A program made the translations under genes and the position numbers. From Claveliimonas bilis (GTDB taxonomy: Bacteria > Bacillota > Clostridia > Lachnospirales > Lachnospiraceae): 64,000 nucleotides of DNA. The stretch lies in the NCBI RefSeq assembly GCF_030296775.1, contig NZ_AP027742.1, positions 1,860,001-1,924,000 on the forward strand. The letters run 5' to 3'. Positions 34,650 through 43,806 of this stretch are shown one piece after another. How positions within the stretch are numbered: position 1 is the first letter of the stretch; every line of letters begins with the position of its first letter. A model generated the notes under the pieces. It had not been told where the DNA came from and searched no databases. It saw only the letters and a program-made list of their open reading frames with translations.

Positions 34650-35993
34650 TTATCGCTTTTTTTCCTGCAGCACCGCTCTTTTCCTGACATTCCTGTACAC
34701 CGGAATGCCAATAAGCGTCACAAGTATGCTTCCGGCAGACAGTAGTGTAGACTGTATTCCTGCAAGGAAAATCTGATTTATGATTACATAAATGCCGCTT
34801 ACGATCGCAATAATAGGAACCACCGGATAAAGAGGAACTTTATATGTGCGGACAGCGTCCGGCCAGTCCCGGCGAAGTTTCATAACACCAATAAATGTCA
34901 AAGTATAGAACATCCAGCTTGATATGACCGCCAAGTCTGTCAGGAGATTAAATCTTCCGCTGACTGCATATATGCAGCCGATTCCTCCTACAAGGATAAT
35001 GGAGTTGACCGGTACCTGCGCTTTATTAAGAACAGCCAGTGTGTCTGAAAACGGAAGGCTCTTTGTTGCTGCCAAGGAATATGCCACTCTGGATCCGGAA
35101 AGTACAAATCCGTTGCAGGCTCCAAATACAGAAATCATAATTCCTACTGCCACCAGCTTTCCGCCCATCTCTCCAAACAATTCAAGCGCCACCGCCGAAG
35201 CCGGAGCTGAAAGAGACGCCAGCTGATCTGCCGGAAGTACCCAGAGATAAGCGATATTGATTACAAAATAAACTGCCATGATCACAGATACGCCACCTAC
35301 AATTGCAATAGGAAGATCTCTTCCCGGCTTTTTCATTTCTCCTGCAATAGCCCCTACATTTGTCCATCCTTCAAATGCAAAAAGAATTGCAACCATCAGC
35401 TGCCCCAGCACAACTGCCGGATTCAGTCCCTCTCCCACCATTGGAGTAAAGATTGCATTTCCGCCGCCGCCTTTCAGGAAACCAAATACCATAAGAAGAA
35501 GCAGAGGAATTAATTTACATACAGTAAAAATAACCTGCACGCCGCCACCCACGCTGGAACCGAGGCTGTTAAGAAAAATAATAAGAATGATCACACCCAC
35601 AGCAATGGGGATCATAAAGCTCTCACCCACAAACAACGCCGCCTGCTGGGCAAAAGCCACTGCCAGCGCGGAAATCATAGCCGGATAAAACACCAGTGTC
35701 TGTATCCATCCTGCAAGAAAGCCAACAATCGGACTATAAATCTCTTCCAGATAGGCCACCATCCCTCCGGTCTTTGGTATCATGATCGCAACTTCTGCAA
35801 AGGTAAGAGCCGCTGCAATACTGGCAAGTCCTGTGATCACCCATGCCAGTATTCCCAGCCCCGGTGCACCTCCAGTCACCGTATAGATTGCCTGTGGCTT
35901 AAAAAACACGCCGGAGCCGATCACACAACCTACTACTGTGGCCATCGCGGTAGCCACTCCAAGATTTTTTTTCAATCCTTTGTTCTCATTCAT
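34650..35993 (-). CDS. APC-family amino-acid permease
   Basis: A 447-residue transporter with about twelve membrane helices. N-terminal GVATAMATVVGCVIGSGVFFKPQAIY is the APC helix-1 signature, and AFEGWTNVGAIAGEMKKPGRDLP the later conserved loop. It resembles the LAT/serine-threonine exchanger-like group. The ATG at 35993 is 9 bp after AAAGGAG; a longer frame is open but lies in the leader. The 5' leader holds a tandem glycine riboswitch, so glycine (or a glycine-derived or related small amino acid) is the likely substrate or signal. Direction of transport is not evident. Confidence 0.9.
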   Translation of the reverse strand: MNENKGLKKNLGVATAMATVVGCVIGSGVFFKPQAIYTVTGGAPGLGILAWVITGLASIAAALTFAEVAIMIPKTGGMVAYLEEIYSPIVGFLAGWIQTLVFYPAMISALAVAFAQQAALFVGESFMIPIAVGVIILIIFLNSLGSSVGGGVQVIFTVCKLIPLLLLMVFGFLKGGGGNAIFTPMVGEGLNPAVVLGQLMVAILFAFEGWTNVGAIAGEMKKPGRDLPIAIVGGVSVIMAVYFVINIAYLWVLPADQLASLSAPASAVALELFGEMGGKLVAVGIMISVFGACNGFVLSGSRVAYSLAATKSLPFSDTLAVLNKAQVPVNSIILVGGIGCIYAVSGRFNLLTDLAVISSWMFYTLTFIGVMKLRRDWPDAVRTYKVPLYPVVPIIAIVSGIYVIINQIFLAGIQSTLLSAGSILVTLIGIPVYRNVRKRAVLQEKKR

Positions 35994-36074
35994 TTTTCTC
36001 ATCTCCTTTTCTTTTGAAATCACCAATTCTTCTTCCGGCGTGCTCCGCGCCGAAATGAACCTTAAAAATGCGCA

Positions 36075-36111
36075 CAAAAAATACAGGGCATCAAAAAGGA
36101 ACACCCTGTAT
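36075..36111 (-). terminator. Riboswitch expression-platform terminator
   Basis: ATACAGGG pairs with CCCTGTAT around a 15-nt loop and is followed by six T residues on the leftward strand, directly after the second aptamer. It is the likely switch element for the permease. Confidence 0.85.
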
Positions 36112-36310
36112 CTCTGTTTCTTTTACCTGAAAGCATTACCCCGTCGGTGCCTGCACCTGACAACTGCAAGGAATCGGCGCTGGTCTTTCCAGAGTTCCAT
36201 CAGCAGCAGGTACAGTACCTGAAAGTTTCTCTCAAGCCCCGGGCAGAGCTTCGAAATTGCTTCGTCGGTTTTCCGTCTGCACAGCGGAAATCTCCCTTAC
36301 TGCTTCATCT
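36112..36310 (-). ncRNA. Tandem glycine riboswitch
   Basis: The leftward strand shows both conserved glycine-aptamer cores. Aptamer 1: AGGGAGA, ACCGACGAAGCAAT, then ACTTTCAGGTAC. Aptamer 2: GGAACTCTGGAAAGACC, GGCACCGACGGGGTAA, then GCTTTCAGGTAAAAGAAACAGAG. The linker is short, as in tandem gcvT-type riboswitches. Glycine binding would usually prevent the terminator and switch the permease on. Promoter and terminator fit on both sides. Confidence 0.93.
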
Positions 36311-36333
36311 GGTCTGATCTCTTTTGTGTGTCC

Positions 36334-36362
36334 AGTATAAAGGATGAAACTCTATTCGTCAA
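36334..36362 (-). promoter_or_regulatory. Sigma-A promoter of the riboswitch-permease transcript
   Basis: TTGACG (36362-36357) and TATACT (36339-36334), 17 bp apart, about 25 bp upstream of the first aptamer and 42 bp after the alaS stop. Confidence 0.85.
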
Positions 36363-36403
36363 CCATTGTTATTTTCTTACCACTTATTGATGCTTTTATC
36401 GAT

Positions 36404-39043
36404 TTAAGAAATCTGCTCTGCCAGCACTTCCTCTGCCTTTTCCAGCGCTTCTGCAATACCGTCCGGATTTTTTCCTCCGGCCTGAGCCATATTCGGACGT
36501 CCGCCTCCGCCTCCGCCTACAAAGGAAGCGATGGCCTTAATGAGATTTCCTGCATGGGCACCTGCTTTTACAGCGCCTTCTGTGGCAGTAGCCATAAGAT
36601 TAACTTTGCCGTCAATCTGAGAAGCGATCACCACAACTCCCTCTCCCAGCTTTTCTTTCATCTGATCCCCAAGATCACGAAGTCCGTTCATATCCACTCC
36701 GTCTGTACGCACAGCCAGAAGTTTCATGCCTGCCACTTCCTTCACCTGATCTGTCACATCTCCCATGGACTCTTGAGCCAGCTTGCTCTTCAGACTTTCT
36801 ACTTCGCTGTGAAGTTCCTTATTTTCTGCAAGAAGATGGGAAATCTTTTCTGCAAGATGATCCGGAGACGCCTTTACAAGTTTGGCAGCCTGCTCCAGTT
36901 TTTCTTCCATTTCATCGTAATATTTCAGCAATCCCTTTGAGGTCAGTGCTTCTATCCTCCGTACTCCGGCAGCAACTCCGGTCTCGGAAATGATCTTAAA
37001 TGCTGTGATCACTCCAGTATTGTCCACATGTGTTCCGCCGCAGAACTCTTTGGAAAATTCTCCCATGCTGACAACCCGGACAATATCACCGTACTTCTCT
37101 CCAAAAAGAGCAGCAGCACCTGTCTTTTTTGCTTCTTCGATAGGCATATTTTCTGCTTTTACCGGCAGAGCGTTCATGATCTGCTCATTAACAATCCGCT
37201 CTACTTCTTTGATCTCTTCTTTTGTAAGGGCGGAAAAATGCGTAAAGTCAAAGCGCAGTCTGTTCTCATTGACAGAAGATCCCGCCTGCTCCACATGGGT
37301 GCCAAGTACCGTCCGCAGTGCCTGCTGCAATAAATGTGTAGCACTGTGATTCCGTGCGGAAAGCGCTCTTTTCTCCTGATCGATTTCCAAAGAAACATGG
37401 TCGCCTACCTTCAGCATGCCGCTTACAACATGTCCTACATGACCGATCTTACCGCCCAGAAGCTTAATTGTATCTTCCACCTCAAACACGCCGTCCTTGG
37501 TACGGATAAATCCTCTGTCCGCTTCCTGTCCGCCGCTTGTGGCATAGAACGGTGTCTCTTTCACGAAAACAGTTCCCTTCTCCCCATCGGAAAGGGCATC
37601 CACAATCGCATCATCTGTTGTCAGAACAATAATATCAGATTCCCAGGAAAGGTGCTCATAGCCGACAAAGGTTGATGTGACAGACGGATCAATAGACTCA
37701 TAGATTGTCACATCAGCTCCCATGTAGTTTGTCTCTCCGAAGGTTCCCTTAGCAGTCTCTCTTTGCTCTTCCATCGCTTTTTCAAAGCCTTCCTCGTCGA
37801 TCTTCATTCCCTTTTCTTCCAGAATTTCTCTTGTCAGATCAACCGGGAAGCCGTAAGTGTCATACAGCCGGAAAGCCTCTGTACCGGAAAGTACCTTTGT
37901 ATGCTCCTTCTCCATCTTCTCTTCCAGTCCTTCCAAAATGGAAAGTCCCTGATCAATAGTCCTGTTAAACTGTTCTTCTTCTTTTGTAATAACCTTAAAG
38001 ATAAAATCCTTTTTCTCTTCCAGTTCCGGATATCCGTCCTTGGATCCATCGATCACTGTCTGCGCAAGCTGAACCAGAAATTCTCCCTCTATGCCAAGAA
38101 GGCGTCCATGGCGGCAGGCACGACGCAGCAGACGGCGAAGAACATAGCCTCTTCCACTGTTGGAAGGAAGGATCCCATCGGAAATCATAAATGTGACAGA
38201 ACGGATATGATCTGTGATCACACGTACTGATACATCGGTTTTATATTCCTTCCCGTATTCCTTTCCTGCAATCCTGCAGACATGCTCCCGAAGGTCACGG
38301 ATCGTATCCACATCAAACATGGAATCCACATCCTGTACCACACACGCCAGACGTTCCAGTCCCATTCCCGTATCAATATTTTTCTGTTCCAATTCTGTAT
38401 AATGATTATGTCCGTCATTATCAAACTGGGTAAACACATTATTCCAAATTTCCATATAACGGTCACAGTCGCAGCCTACTGTACAGTCAGGCTTTCCGCA
38501 TCCATATTCCTCTCCGCGGTCATAGTAAACTTCCGAGCAGGGACCGCATGGACCAGACCCATGTTCCCAGAAGTTATCTTCTTTCCCGAAACGGAAAATC
38601 CGATCTGCCGGAATACCAATCTGCTTATTCCAGATCTCCCATGCTTCGTCGTCTTCCAGATAAACAGACGGATAAAGCCGATCCGGATCAAGTCCTACTA
38701 CCTCTGTTAAAAATTCCCATGTCCAGGCAATGGATTCTTTTTTAAAATAATCGCCAAAAGAAAAATTCCCAAGCATCTCAAAAAATGTACCGTGGCGTGC
38801 TGTTTTTCCCACATTTTCAATATCTCCTGTCCGGATGCATTTCTGACAGGTTGTCACGCGTTTTCTCGGCGGGATTTCCTGACCTGTAAAATATGGTTTT
38901 AATGGCGCCATTCCCGAATTAATAAGTAAAAGACTTTTATCGTTGTGAGGCACCAGTGAAAAACTTTTCATGGCAAGATGATCCTTACTCTCAAAAAACT
39001 CAAGGAACATTCTTCTTAGTTCATTTACACCGTATTTCTGCAT
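36404..39043 (-). CDS. alaS: Alanyl-tRNA synthetase
   Basis: An 879-residue class II synthetase charging tRNA-Ala. All parts are present: the catalytic domain (residues 1 to about 240, starting VNELRRMFLEFFESKDH), the editing domain with NHSATHLLQQALR and CGGTHVDNTG zinc motifs, and the DHHA1-type C-terminal domain ending GGGGGGRPNMAQAGG. Length is usual. Its promoter has perfect -35 and -10 boxes; no T-box leader is present. No other gene shares the transcript. Confidence 0.98.
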   Translation of the reverse strand: MQKYGVNELRRMFLEFFESKDHLAMKSFSLVPHNDKSLLLINSGMAPLKPYFTGQEIPPRKRVTTCQKCIRTGDIENVGKTARHGTFFEMLGNFSFGDYFKKESIAWTWEFLTEVVGLDPDRLYPSVYLEDDEAWEIWNKQIGIPADRIFRFGKEDNFWEHGSGPCGPCSEVYYDRGEEYGCGKPDCTVGCDCDRYMEIWNNVFTQFDNDGHNHYTELEQKNIDTGMGLERLACVVQDVDSMFDVDTIRDLREHVCRIAGKEYGKEYKTDVSVRVITDHIRSVTFMISDGILPSNSGRGYVLRRLLRRACRHGRLLGIEGEFLVQLAQTVIDGSKDGYPELEEKKDFIFKVITKEEEQFNRTIDQGLSILEGLEEKMEKEHTKVLSGTEAFRLYDTYGFPVDLTREILEEKGMKIDEEGFEKAMEEQRETAKGTFGETNYMGADVTIYESIDPSVTSTFVGYEHLSWESDIIVLTTDDAIVDALSDGEKGTVFVKETPFYATSGGQEADRGFIRTKDGVFEVEDTIKLLGGKIGHVGHVVSGMLKVGDHVSLEIDQEKRALSARNHSATHLLQQALRTVLGTHVEQAGSSVNENRLRFDFTHFSALTKEEIKEVERIVNEQIMNALPVKAENMPIEEAKKTGAAALFGEKYGDIVRVVSMGEFSKEFCGGTHVDNTGVITAFKIISETGVAAGVRRIEALTSKGLLKYYDEMEEKLEQAAKLVKASPDHLAEKISHLLAENKELHSEVESLKSKLAQESMGDVTDQVKEVAGMKLLAVRTDGVDMNGLRDLGDQMKEKLGEGVVVIASQIDGKVNLMATATEGAVKAGAHAGNLIKAIASFVGGGGGGRPNMAQAGGKNPDGIAEALEKAEEVLAEQIS

Positions 39044-39075
39044 AATTTCCTCCTAAATTTTTCAACTATTTCCTA

Positions 39076-39104
39076 ATTATAAAGAGAACCCTGACGTTTG
39101 TCAA
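39076..39104 (-). promoter_or_regulatory. Perfect-consensus sigma-A promoter of alaS
   Basis: TTGACA (39104-39099), 17 bp, TATAAT (39081-39076): both boxes match consensus fully. The -35 box lies in the loop of the inverted repeat at 39087-39114. Confidence 0.9.
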
Positions 39105-39114
39105 CGTCAGGGTT
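39087..39114. promoter_or_regulatory. Inverted repeat overlapping the alaS promoter
   Basis: AACCCTGACG and CGTCAGGGTT form perfect 10-bp arms around TTTGTCAA, which contains the -35 box. It could be the terminator of the hydrogenase gene (the T tract is poor, TTCTCTTT), an operator, or both. Confidence 0.65.
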
Positions 39115-39147
39115 TCATTCCCTTGGCATTCCTTTTGCCGTTTTACT

Positions 39148-40662
39148 CTACTTCAGTTCAATTTCTTCCAGTTCTTTTGGCGGAATCTGCCTGGAGGAAG
39201 CTTTTACAAAATCTTTAATCTTTTTCTGTGCTTTTGCCACCGGAATATTAGTTCCTGCTCCTGCTACACATCCTCCCGGACAGCCCATTCCTTCGATAAG
39301 GCATCCGTTCATCTTGCCTGCCTTTGCCAGAGCCAGTACCTTTTTACATTCCGCAAGTCCTTCCGCATGTTCAATCTTGACCTCCACATCCGGATAATAG
39401 GCGTTGATGCATTTTTCAATCGCTTCCGCAACGCCTCCCGCTACGGCATAGCCACGGCCTGCACCTGTTGCATTGTGGAACGAGGACTCTGCCTCATATT
39501 TCTCCAGGTCGATTCCCTTGGCGTCAAACATAGCCTGCAGTTCTTCAAAGGTAATGACAAAATCCACGTCACTTCGCACAGTACGCCGCATTGCCTCCAG
39601 TTTCTTGGCCGCACAGGGACCTATAAATACAACTTTGGAATCCGGGTGCTGCTGTTTGATGGTACGCGCCGTTGCCACCATAGGCGTCAGCTCCTGTGAC
39701 ACCTCTTCAATCAGATCCGGGAAATATTTCTTCGCCAGCATCGCCCAGGAAGGACAGCAGGATGTCAGAAGGAAAGGCAACTCTCCTGTCGTCACCTTGT
39801 TCACATAGTGGTGGGCTTCCGCAACAGCTCCGATATCCGCTCCCAAAGCCACTTCATAAAATCCTTCAAATCCCAGCTCCTGAAGCGCTGCTTTTAAATT
39901 CCTTGGAGTGATGTTGTCTCCAAACTGCCCTGCATATGCCGGCGCAATCTCAGCAATCACCTTATCTCCCTTCTTTAACGCATGTGCAAGCTGGAAAATC
40001 TGTGACTTATCGGAAATAGCACCAAATGGGCAGTTTACCATACACATACCGCAGGATACGCATTTCTCTGTATTAATATAGGCTCGTCCCATCTTATCTG
40101 ACTCAATAGCGCCTACTCCGCAGGCTTTCTGACAGGGACGCTCTTTCTTGGAAATCGCATCATAGGGACAGACTGCTTTACACTTGCCGCATTTGATGCA
40201 TTTCTCCTGGTCAATATAAGATCTGCCTTTCACAAAAGAAATCGCATTTTTCGGACAGACTTCCATACATGGGTGAGCAAGACATCCCTTACACATGTTG
40301 CTGACTTCGTACCCTCTCTCCTCGCAGGCCTCGCACGCCGATGGAATTACCTGCATAAGAGGCGGCTCATAATATTTGTCGGAAATATTGCTGGCTTCTA
40401 CTCCGGCTGTCAAATGTACCGGACGGTTTTCCGGCCGCAGAGAAAGTCCCATTGCAAGCCGCAGACGCTCACGCACAATCGCACGTGCACGGTACACGCT
40501 TTCCCTGTATTTTACTTTTGAATCTTCATTAACAATTGCATACGGAATCGCTTCCATGTCATCGTTGAGCGTTTCGTCATTGGACTGGAATCCAAGACGG
40601 GCCACCTCCTCAAATACCTTTCTGCGTATCTGACGGACTGTGGTATTCAGACCTCTCATCAT
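39148..40662 (-). CDS. Monomeric [FeFe]-hydrogenase, group B-like
   Basis: A 504-residue iron-sulfur protein. N-terminal half has clusters in CKGCLAHPCMEVCP, CIKCGKCKAVCP and CVSCGMCMVNCP plus a CQKACG stretch; C-terminal half has the three H-cluster motifs TSCCPSW, IGPCAAKKLEA and EGMGCPGGCVAGAG. All four H-cluster cysteines are present. The family consumes or makes H2 with ferredoxin; group B members are poorly studied. The start is the ATG at 40662 with AGGAGG 10 bp upstream. It is a single gene with its own promoter; the maturation genes hydE/F/G are not in the window. Confidence 0.88.
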   Translation of the reverse strand: MMRGLNTTVRQIRRKVFEEVARLGFQSNDETLNDDMEAIPYAIVNEDSKVKYRESVYRARAIVRERLRLAMGLSLRPENRPVHLTAGVEASNISDKYYEPPLMQVIPSACEACEERGYEVSNMCKGCLAHPCMEVCPKNAISFVKGRSYIDQEKCIKCGKCKAVCPYDAISKKERPCQKACGVGAIESDKMGRAYINTEKCVSCGMCMVNCPFGAISDKSQIFQLAHALKKGDKVIAEIAPAYAGQFGDNITPRNLKAALQELGFEGFYEVALGADIGAVAEAHHYVNKVTTGELPFLLTSCCPSWAMLAKKYFPDLIEEVSQELTPMVATARTIKQQHPDSKVVFIGPCAAKKLEAMRRTVRSDVDFVITFEELQAMFDAKGIDLEKYEAESSFHNATGAGRGYAVAGGVAEAIEKCINAYYPDVEVKIEHAEGLAECKKVLALAKAGKMNGCLIEGMGCPGGCVAGAGTNIPVAKAQKKIKDFVKASSRQIPPKELEEIELK

Positions 40663-40702
40663 AGAACAGTTTCCTCCTATTCTTCTCTCATCTTTCACTC
40701 TC

Positions 40703-40731
40703 ACTATAGACAAACGTTAATTTTCTGTCAA
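40703..40731 (-). promoter_or_regulatory. Sigma-A promoter of the hydrogenase gene
   Basis: TTGACA (40731-40726) and TATAGT (40708-40703) at 17 bp. It lies between the metH stop and the hydrogenase start. Confidence 0.85.
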
Positions 40732-40761
40732 TACAACTGCATGTACAAAATTAAAAACATA

Positions 40762-43149
40762 TCATTCTCCGAAAAGTTCCTGTGCGTAATAGACAGACTG
40801 CATCGCATCCTTTCCATAGAAATCGGCGCCGATCATATCCGCATATTCCTGGTTAAGTACTGCTCCTCCCACCATGACTTTGCAGTCCGGCTTTGCCTTA
40901 CGAAGCTGCTTTATGGTTTCTTCCATGCTTCCTACCGTTGTTGTCATCAAAGCGCTTAATCCTACAAGGCGTATATTCTGCTCCACTGCTTTTTCCACGA
41001 TCTCTTCCGGAGGAACGTCCTTTCCCATGTCGATGATATCAAAACCGTAATTTTCCAGAAGTACTTTTACAATATTTTTTCCAATATCATGGATATCGCC
41101 TTTTACTGTTGCAAGAATAATCTTGGCCTTCTTCTCTTTTTCTTTTCCCTCTGCAGCCATTTTATCTTTCAGAACTGCAAACGCCTCCTTGGCGGCATCT
41201 GCACTCATCAAAAGCTGCGGAAGAAATACCGTACCTTTCTCGAATCCTTTCCCCACCTGGTCGAGAGCCGGAATCAATTCCTCATCTATTATAGAAAGAG
41301 GCTGCTTTTCTTCCACCATCCTTGCTGTGAGCAAATGGGCTTCTTCCTTCAGTCCTTTTTCTATGGTCTGCTTCAGGGTAAGTCCGGAAACTTCAGAAGC
41401 TGCCCCGGAAGCTGCTGAAATATTCCCATACTGACGGATATATTCTTCACAGTTCTTGTCATAATTCATCAGCGCACAGTAAGAATAGTAAGAGCGCATC
41501 ATTTCTTCTGATGAAGGATTGATAATACCCGCACTCAAACCTTTCTGCATTGCCATAGTAAAGAAATTGGAATTAACTGCCGGACGGTAAGGAAGACCGA
41601 ACGAAATATTGGATACTCCCAGCACTGTACGGACGCCATAGGTTTTTCTCACCAGTTCCAGCGCCTCCAACGTCGTCTTTGCACCTTCCGGATCAGAGCT
41701 GATCGTCATGGCAAGTACGTCGATAACGATATTCTTTGCCTCGATTCCGTATTTTTTCGCTTCACGAATAATTTTCCCCGCAATTGCAAGCCGCCCTTCT
41801 GCTGTATCCGGTATCCCATTTTCGTCCAGCGTAAGTCCAACGACTACTCCACCGTATTTCTGTATCAGAGGAAATACCTGATCCATTGATTCCTGTTTCC
41901 CGTTGACAGAATTGATCATAGGCTTTCCATTATACAGACGCATAGCCGCCTCCATAGCTTCGGCGTTTACAGTGTCGATCTGAAGAGGAAGGCTGGTAAT
42001 GCTCTGGAGACTGCTTACCACATCCATCATCATTTCTTTCTCATCAATATCAGGAAGTCCCACATTGACATCAAGAATATGCGCGCCCTTATCCTGCTGT
42101 GTCACTGCTTCTTTCAAAATATAATCAAGGTCATGCTCTTTCAAAGCCTGACGGAATTTCTTCTTCCCGGTAGGATTGATCCGTTCTCCAATGATAACCG
42201 GCTTCTCTCCGATCACAACAGCCTTTCCGTAAGAGGATACGATGGTATCTGTTTTCGGCACAGGTGCTTTTACCGGCAGATCACGGCATCTCTTTGTCAT
42301 ACGGAGGATATGTGCCGGAGTTGTTCCGCAGCAGCCGCCAATGACACAGGCACCTTTTTTTACAATATTTTCCATAGCTTCTGCAAAAGCTTCCGGCTCC
42401 ACGTCATACCATGTCTTTCCATCCCTCTGCTTCGGGAGTCCGGCATTAGGCTTCACGATCACAGGCAGGGATGTATAGCGCATGATCTCTTCCAATACGG
42501 GCATCATCTGCTCCGGTCCCAGACCGCAGTTAATACCCAGTGCATCTACCCTAAGTCCTTCCAGCAATGCTACAACAGATGGAACATCCCCTCCTGTGAG
42601 AAGTTTGCCCTTTTCATCAAAAATCATTGTCGCAAAAACAGGCAGAGAAGTATTCTCTTTCGCCGCAAGGACTGCGGCTTTGATCTCGTAGGTGTCACTC
42701 ATAGTCTCAATGTGGATCAGATCAGCTCCTGCCGCCTCTCCATACACCGCCGCCTCTTTAAAGGCGTCATAAGCTTCCTCAAAACTCAGATCTCCAAGGG
42801 GCTTCAAAAGCTTTCCCGTAGGGCCGATATCCAGAGCCACATAAACTTCTCTCCCGTCATGAACACCGAAATTGGCTCCTTCTTTCGCGTTCACTACTGC
42901 TGCTGTAATAATGTCCTCCAACTCATACTGGCTGCCGTGAAATTTCAGAGCATTTGCTCCAAAGGTATTGGTAAGGACAATATCGCTGCCCGCCTCAAAA
43001 TACTGGCGATGGATATCCAATACCTCTTCAGTGTGTTCAATATTCCAGTTTTCCGGCAGTTCTCCCGGTTTTAATCCTTTTTCCTGAAGGAGAGTTCCCA
43101 TTCCTCCATCAAAAAACAGCAGTTCCTTTCCAAGCCGATCTAATATCAT
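40762..43149 (-). CDS. metH: Cobalamin-dependent methionine synthase, without reactivation domain
   Basis: A 795-residue protein with three of the four MetH modules: homocysteine-binding (1 to about 300; zinc cysteines in GINCG and GGCCGTTP), pterin-binding (about 315-580; GERINPTGKKKFRQAL, DVNVGLPDIDE) and cobalamin cap/binding (about 600-795; VKGDIHDIGKNIVKVLLENYG, with the B12 histidine). It transfers methyl from methyl-THF to homocysteine. The SAM-dependent reactivation domain is a separate gene upstream, overlapping by 4 bp (ATGA). Confidence 0.95.
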   Translation of the reverse strand: MILDRLGKELLFFDGGMGTLLQEKGLKPGELPENWNIEHTEEVLDIHRQYFEAGSDIVLTNTFGANALKFHGSQYELEDIITAAVVNAKEGANFGVHDGREVYVALDIGPTGKLLKPLGDLSFEEAYDAFKEAAVYGEAAGADLIHIETMSDTYEIKAAVLAAKENTSLPVFATMIFDEKGKLLTGGDVPSVVALLEGLRVDALGINCGLGPEQMMPVLEEIMRYTSLPVIVKPNAGLPKQRDGKTWYDVEPEAFAEAMENIVKKGACVIGGCCGTTPAHILRMTKRCRDLPVKAPVPKTDTIVSSYGKAVVIGEKPVIIGERINPTGKKKFRQALKEHDLDYILKEAVTQQDKGAHILDVNVGLPDIDEKEMMMDVVSSLQSITSLPLQIDTVNAEAMEAAMRLYNGKPMINSVNGKQESMDQVFPLIQKYGGVVVGLTLDENGIPDTAEGRLAIAGKIIREAKKYGIEAKNIVIDVLAMTISSDPEGAKTTLEALELVRKTYGVRTVLGVSNISFGLPYRPAVNSNFFTMAMQKGLSAGIINPSSEEMMRSYYSYCALMNYDKNCEEYIRQYGNISAASGAASEVSGLTLKQTIEKGLKEEAHLLTARMVEEKQPLSIIDEELIPALDQVGKGFEKGTVFLPQLLMSADAAKEAFAVLKDKMAAEGKEKEKKAKIILATVKGDIHDIGKNIVKVLLENYGFDIIDMGKDVPPEEIVEKAVEQNIRLVGLSALMTTTVGSMEETIKQLRKAKPDCKVMVGGAVLNQEYADMIGADFYGKDAMQSVYYAQELFGE

Positions 43150-43796
43150 CCTTCGTTCCTCCGATACATACAGTCTCTTTTTTCACATTCCTCGCAGCCT
43201 TTTCTGTGGCAAGGTTCCCTGTGGGTACTGACTCCAATCACCGCTGTCACTGATTTTATAGGAGTCAGCATATTCCCCTCTGTCATGGTAAGGCCGATCT
43301 TTTTCGGTGCATCCAGCATTCCAAGGATCTGCCCCTGATGCTCAATGGAAAAATCCCCATACCCCGGACTGAACCTGGGGCGCAGGTATTTCCCTTCCTT
43401 CAGAAGTTCTTCTGCAATCTGATCTTGTCTCTCATCCAGATACTCCTCCAGCATAGCGGCCGCACAGGCCTGCAGAACCACAGCTTTGGCCATATCAGTC
43501 AAAGAAGCCCGGCGCATAAGGATATCCACTCCTGTTCCCAATGTAGCTCCCAGCATAACCGCTTCCTGACACCCCTTCATATTTTTCCCGAGACTTTTGC
43601 TTTTTATTTCCATTCCACCAATCTTTAACCGGTCATCTGTTATGTCAGATACAAGAAAAATGCGGTAGACGATCCGGGCGTTTGCTACCTTCTCCAATTC
43701 CTGAAAGGAATGTTGGATCAGGTTCAGTGTCGCCTCATCTACCGCATGTCTGCCATAGCCAAGATACCGGACTGCTTCTTTTGTCCTCGTATCCAT
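43146..43796 (-). CDS. Methionine synthase reactivation-domain protein
   Basis: A 216-residue stand-alone version of the MetH activation domain. The second half holds RPRFSPGYGDFSIEHQ and the DAPKKIGLTMTEGNMLTPIKSVTAVIG segment that surrounds the SAM site, and a cysteine-rich C-terminus (HRKGCEECEKRDCMYR). It should reductively remethylate inactive cob(II)alamin of MetH. The C-terminal cysteines are not part of classical MetH and might bind a metal or Fe-S cluster. The ATGA overlap with metH supports a complex between the products. Confidence 0.9.
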   Translation of the reverse strand: MDTRTKEAVRYLGYGRHAVDEATLNLIQHSFQELEKVANARIVYRIFLVSDITDDRLKIGGMEIKSKSLGKNMKGCQEAVMLGATLGTGVDILMRRASLTDMAKAVVLQACAAAMLEEYLDERQDQIAEELLKEGKYLRPRFSPGYGDFSIEHQGQILGMLDAPKKIGLTMTEGNMLTPIKSVTAVIGVSTHREPCHRKGCEECEKRDCMYRRNEG

Positions 43797-43806
43797 ATAT
43801 CTCCTC

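Noticed and set aside
39044-39147. T-box leader upstream of alaS
   Set aside because: The distance from the promoter to the start codon is too short and no T-box sequence is present.
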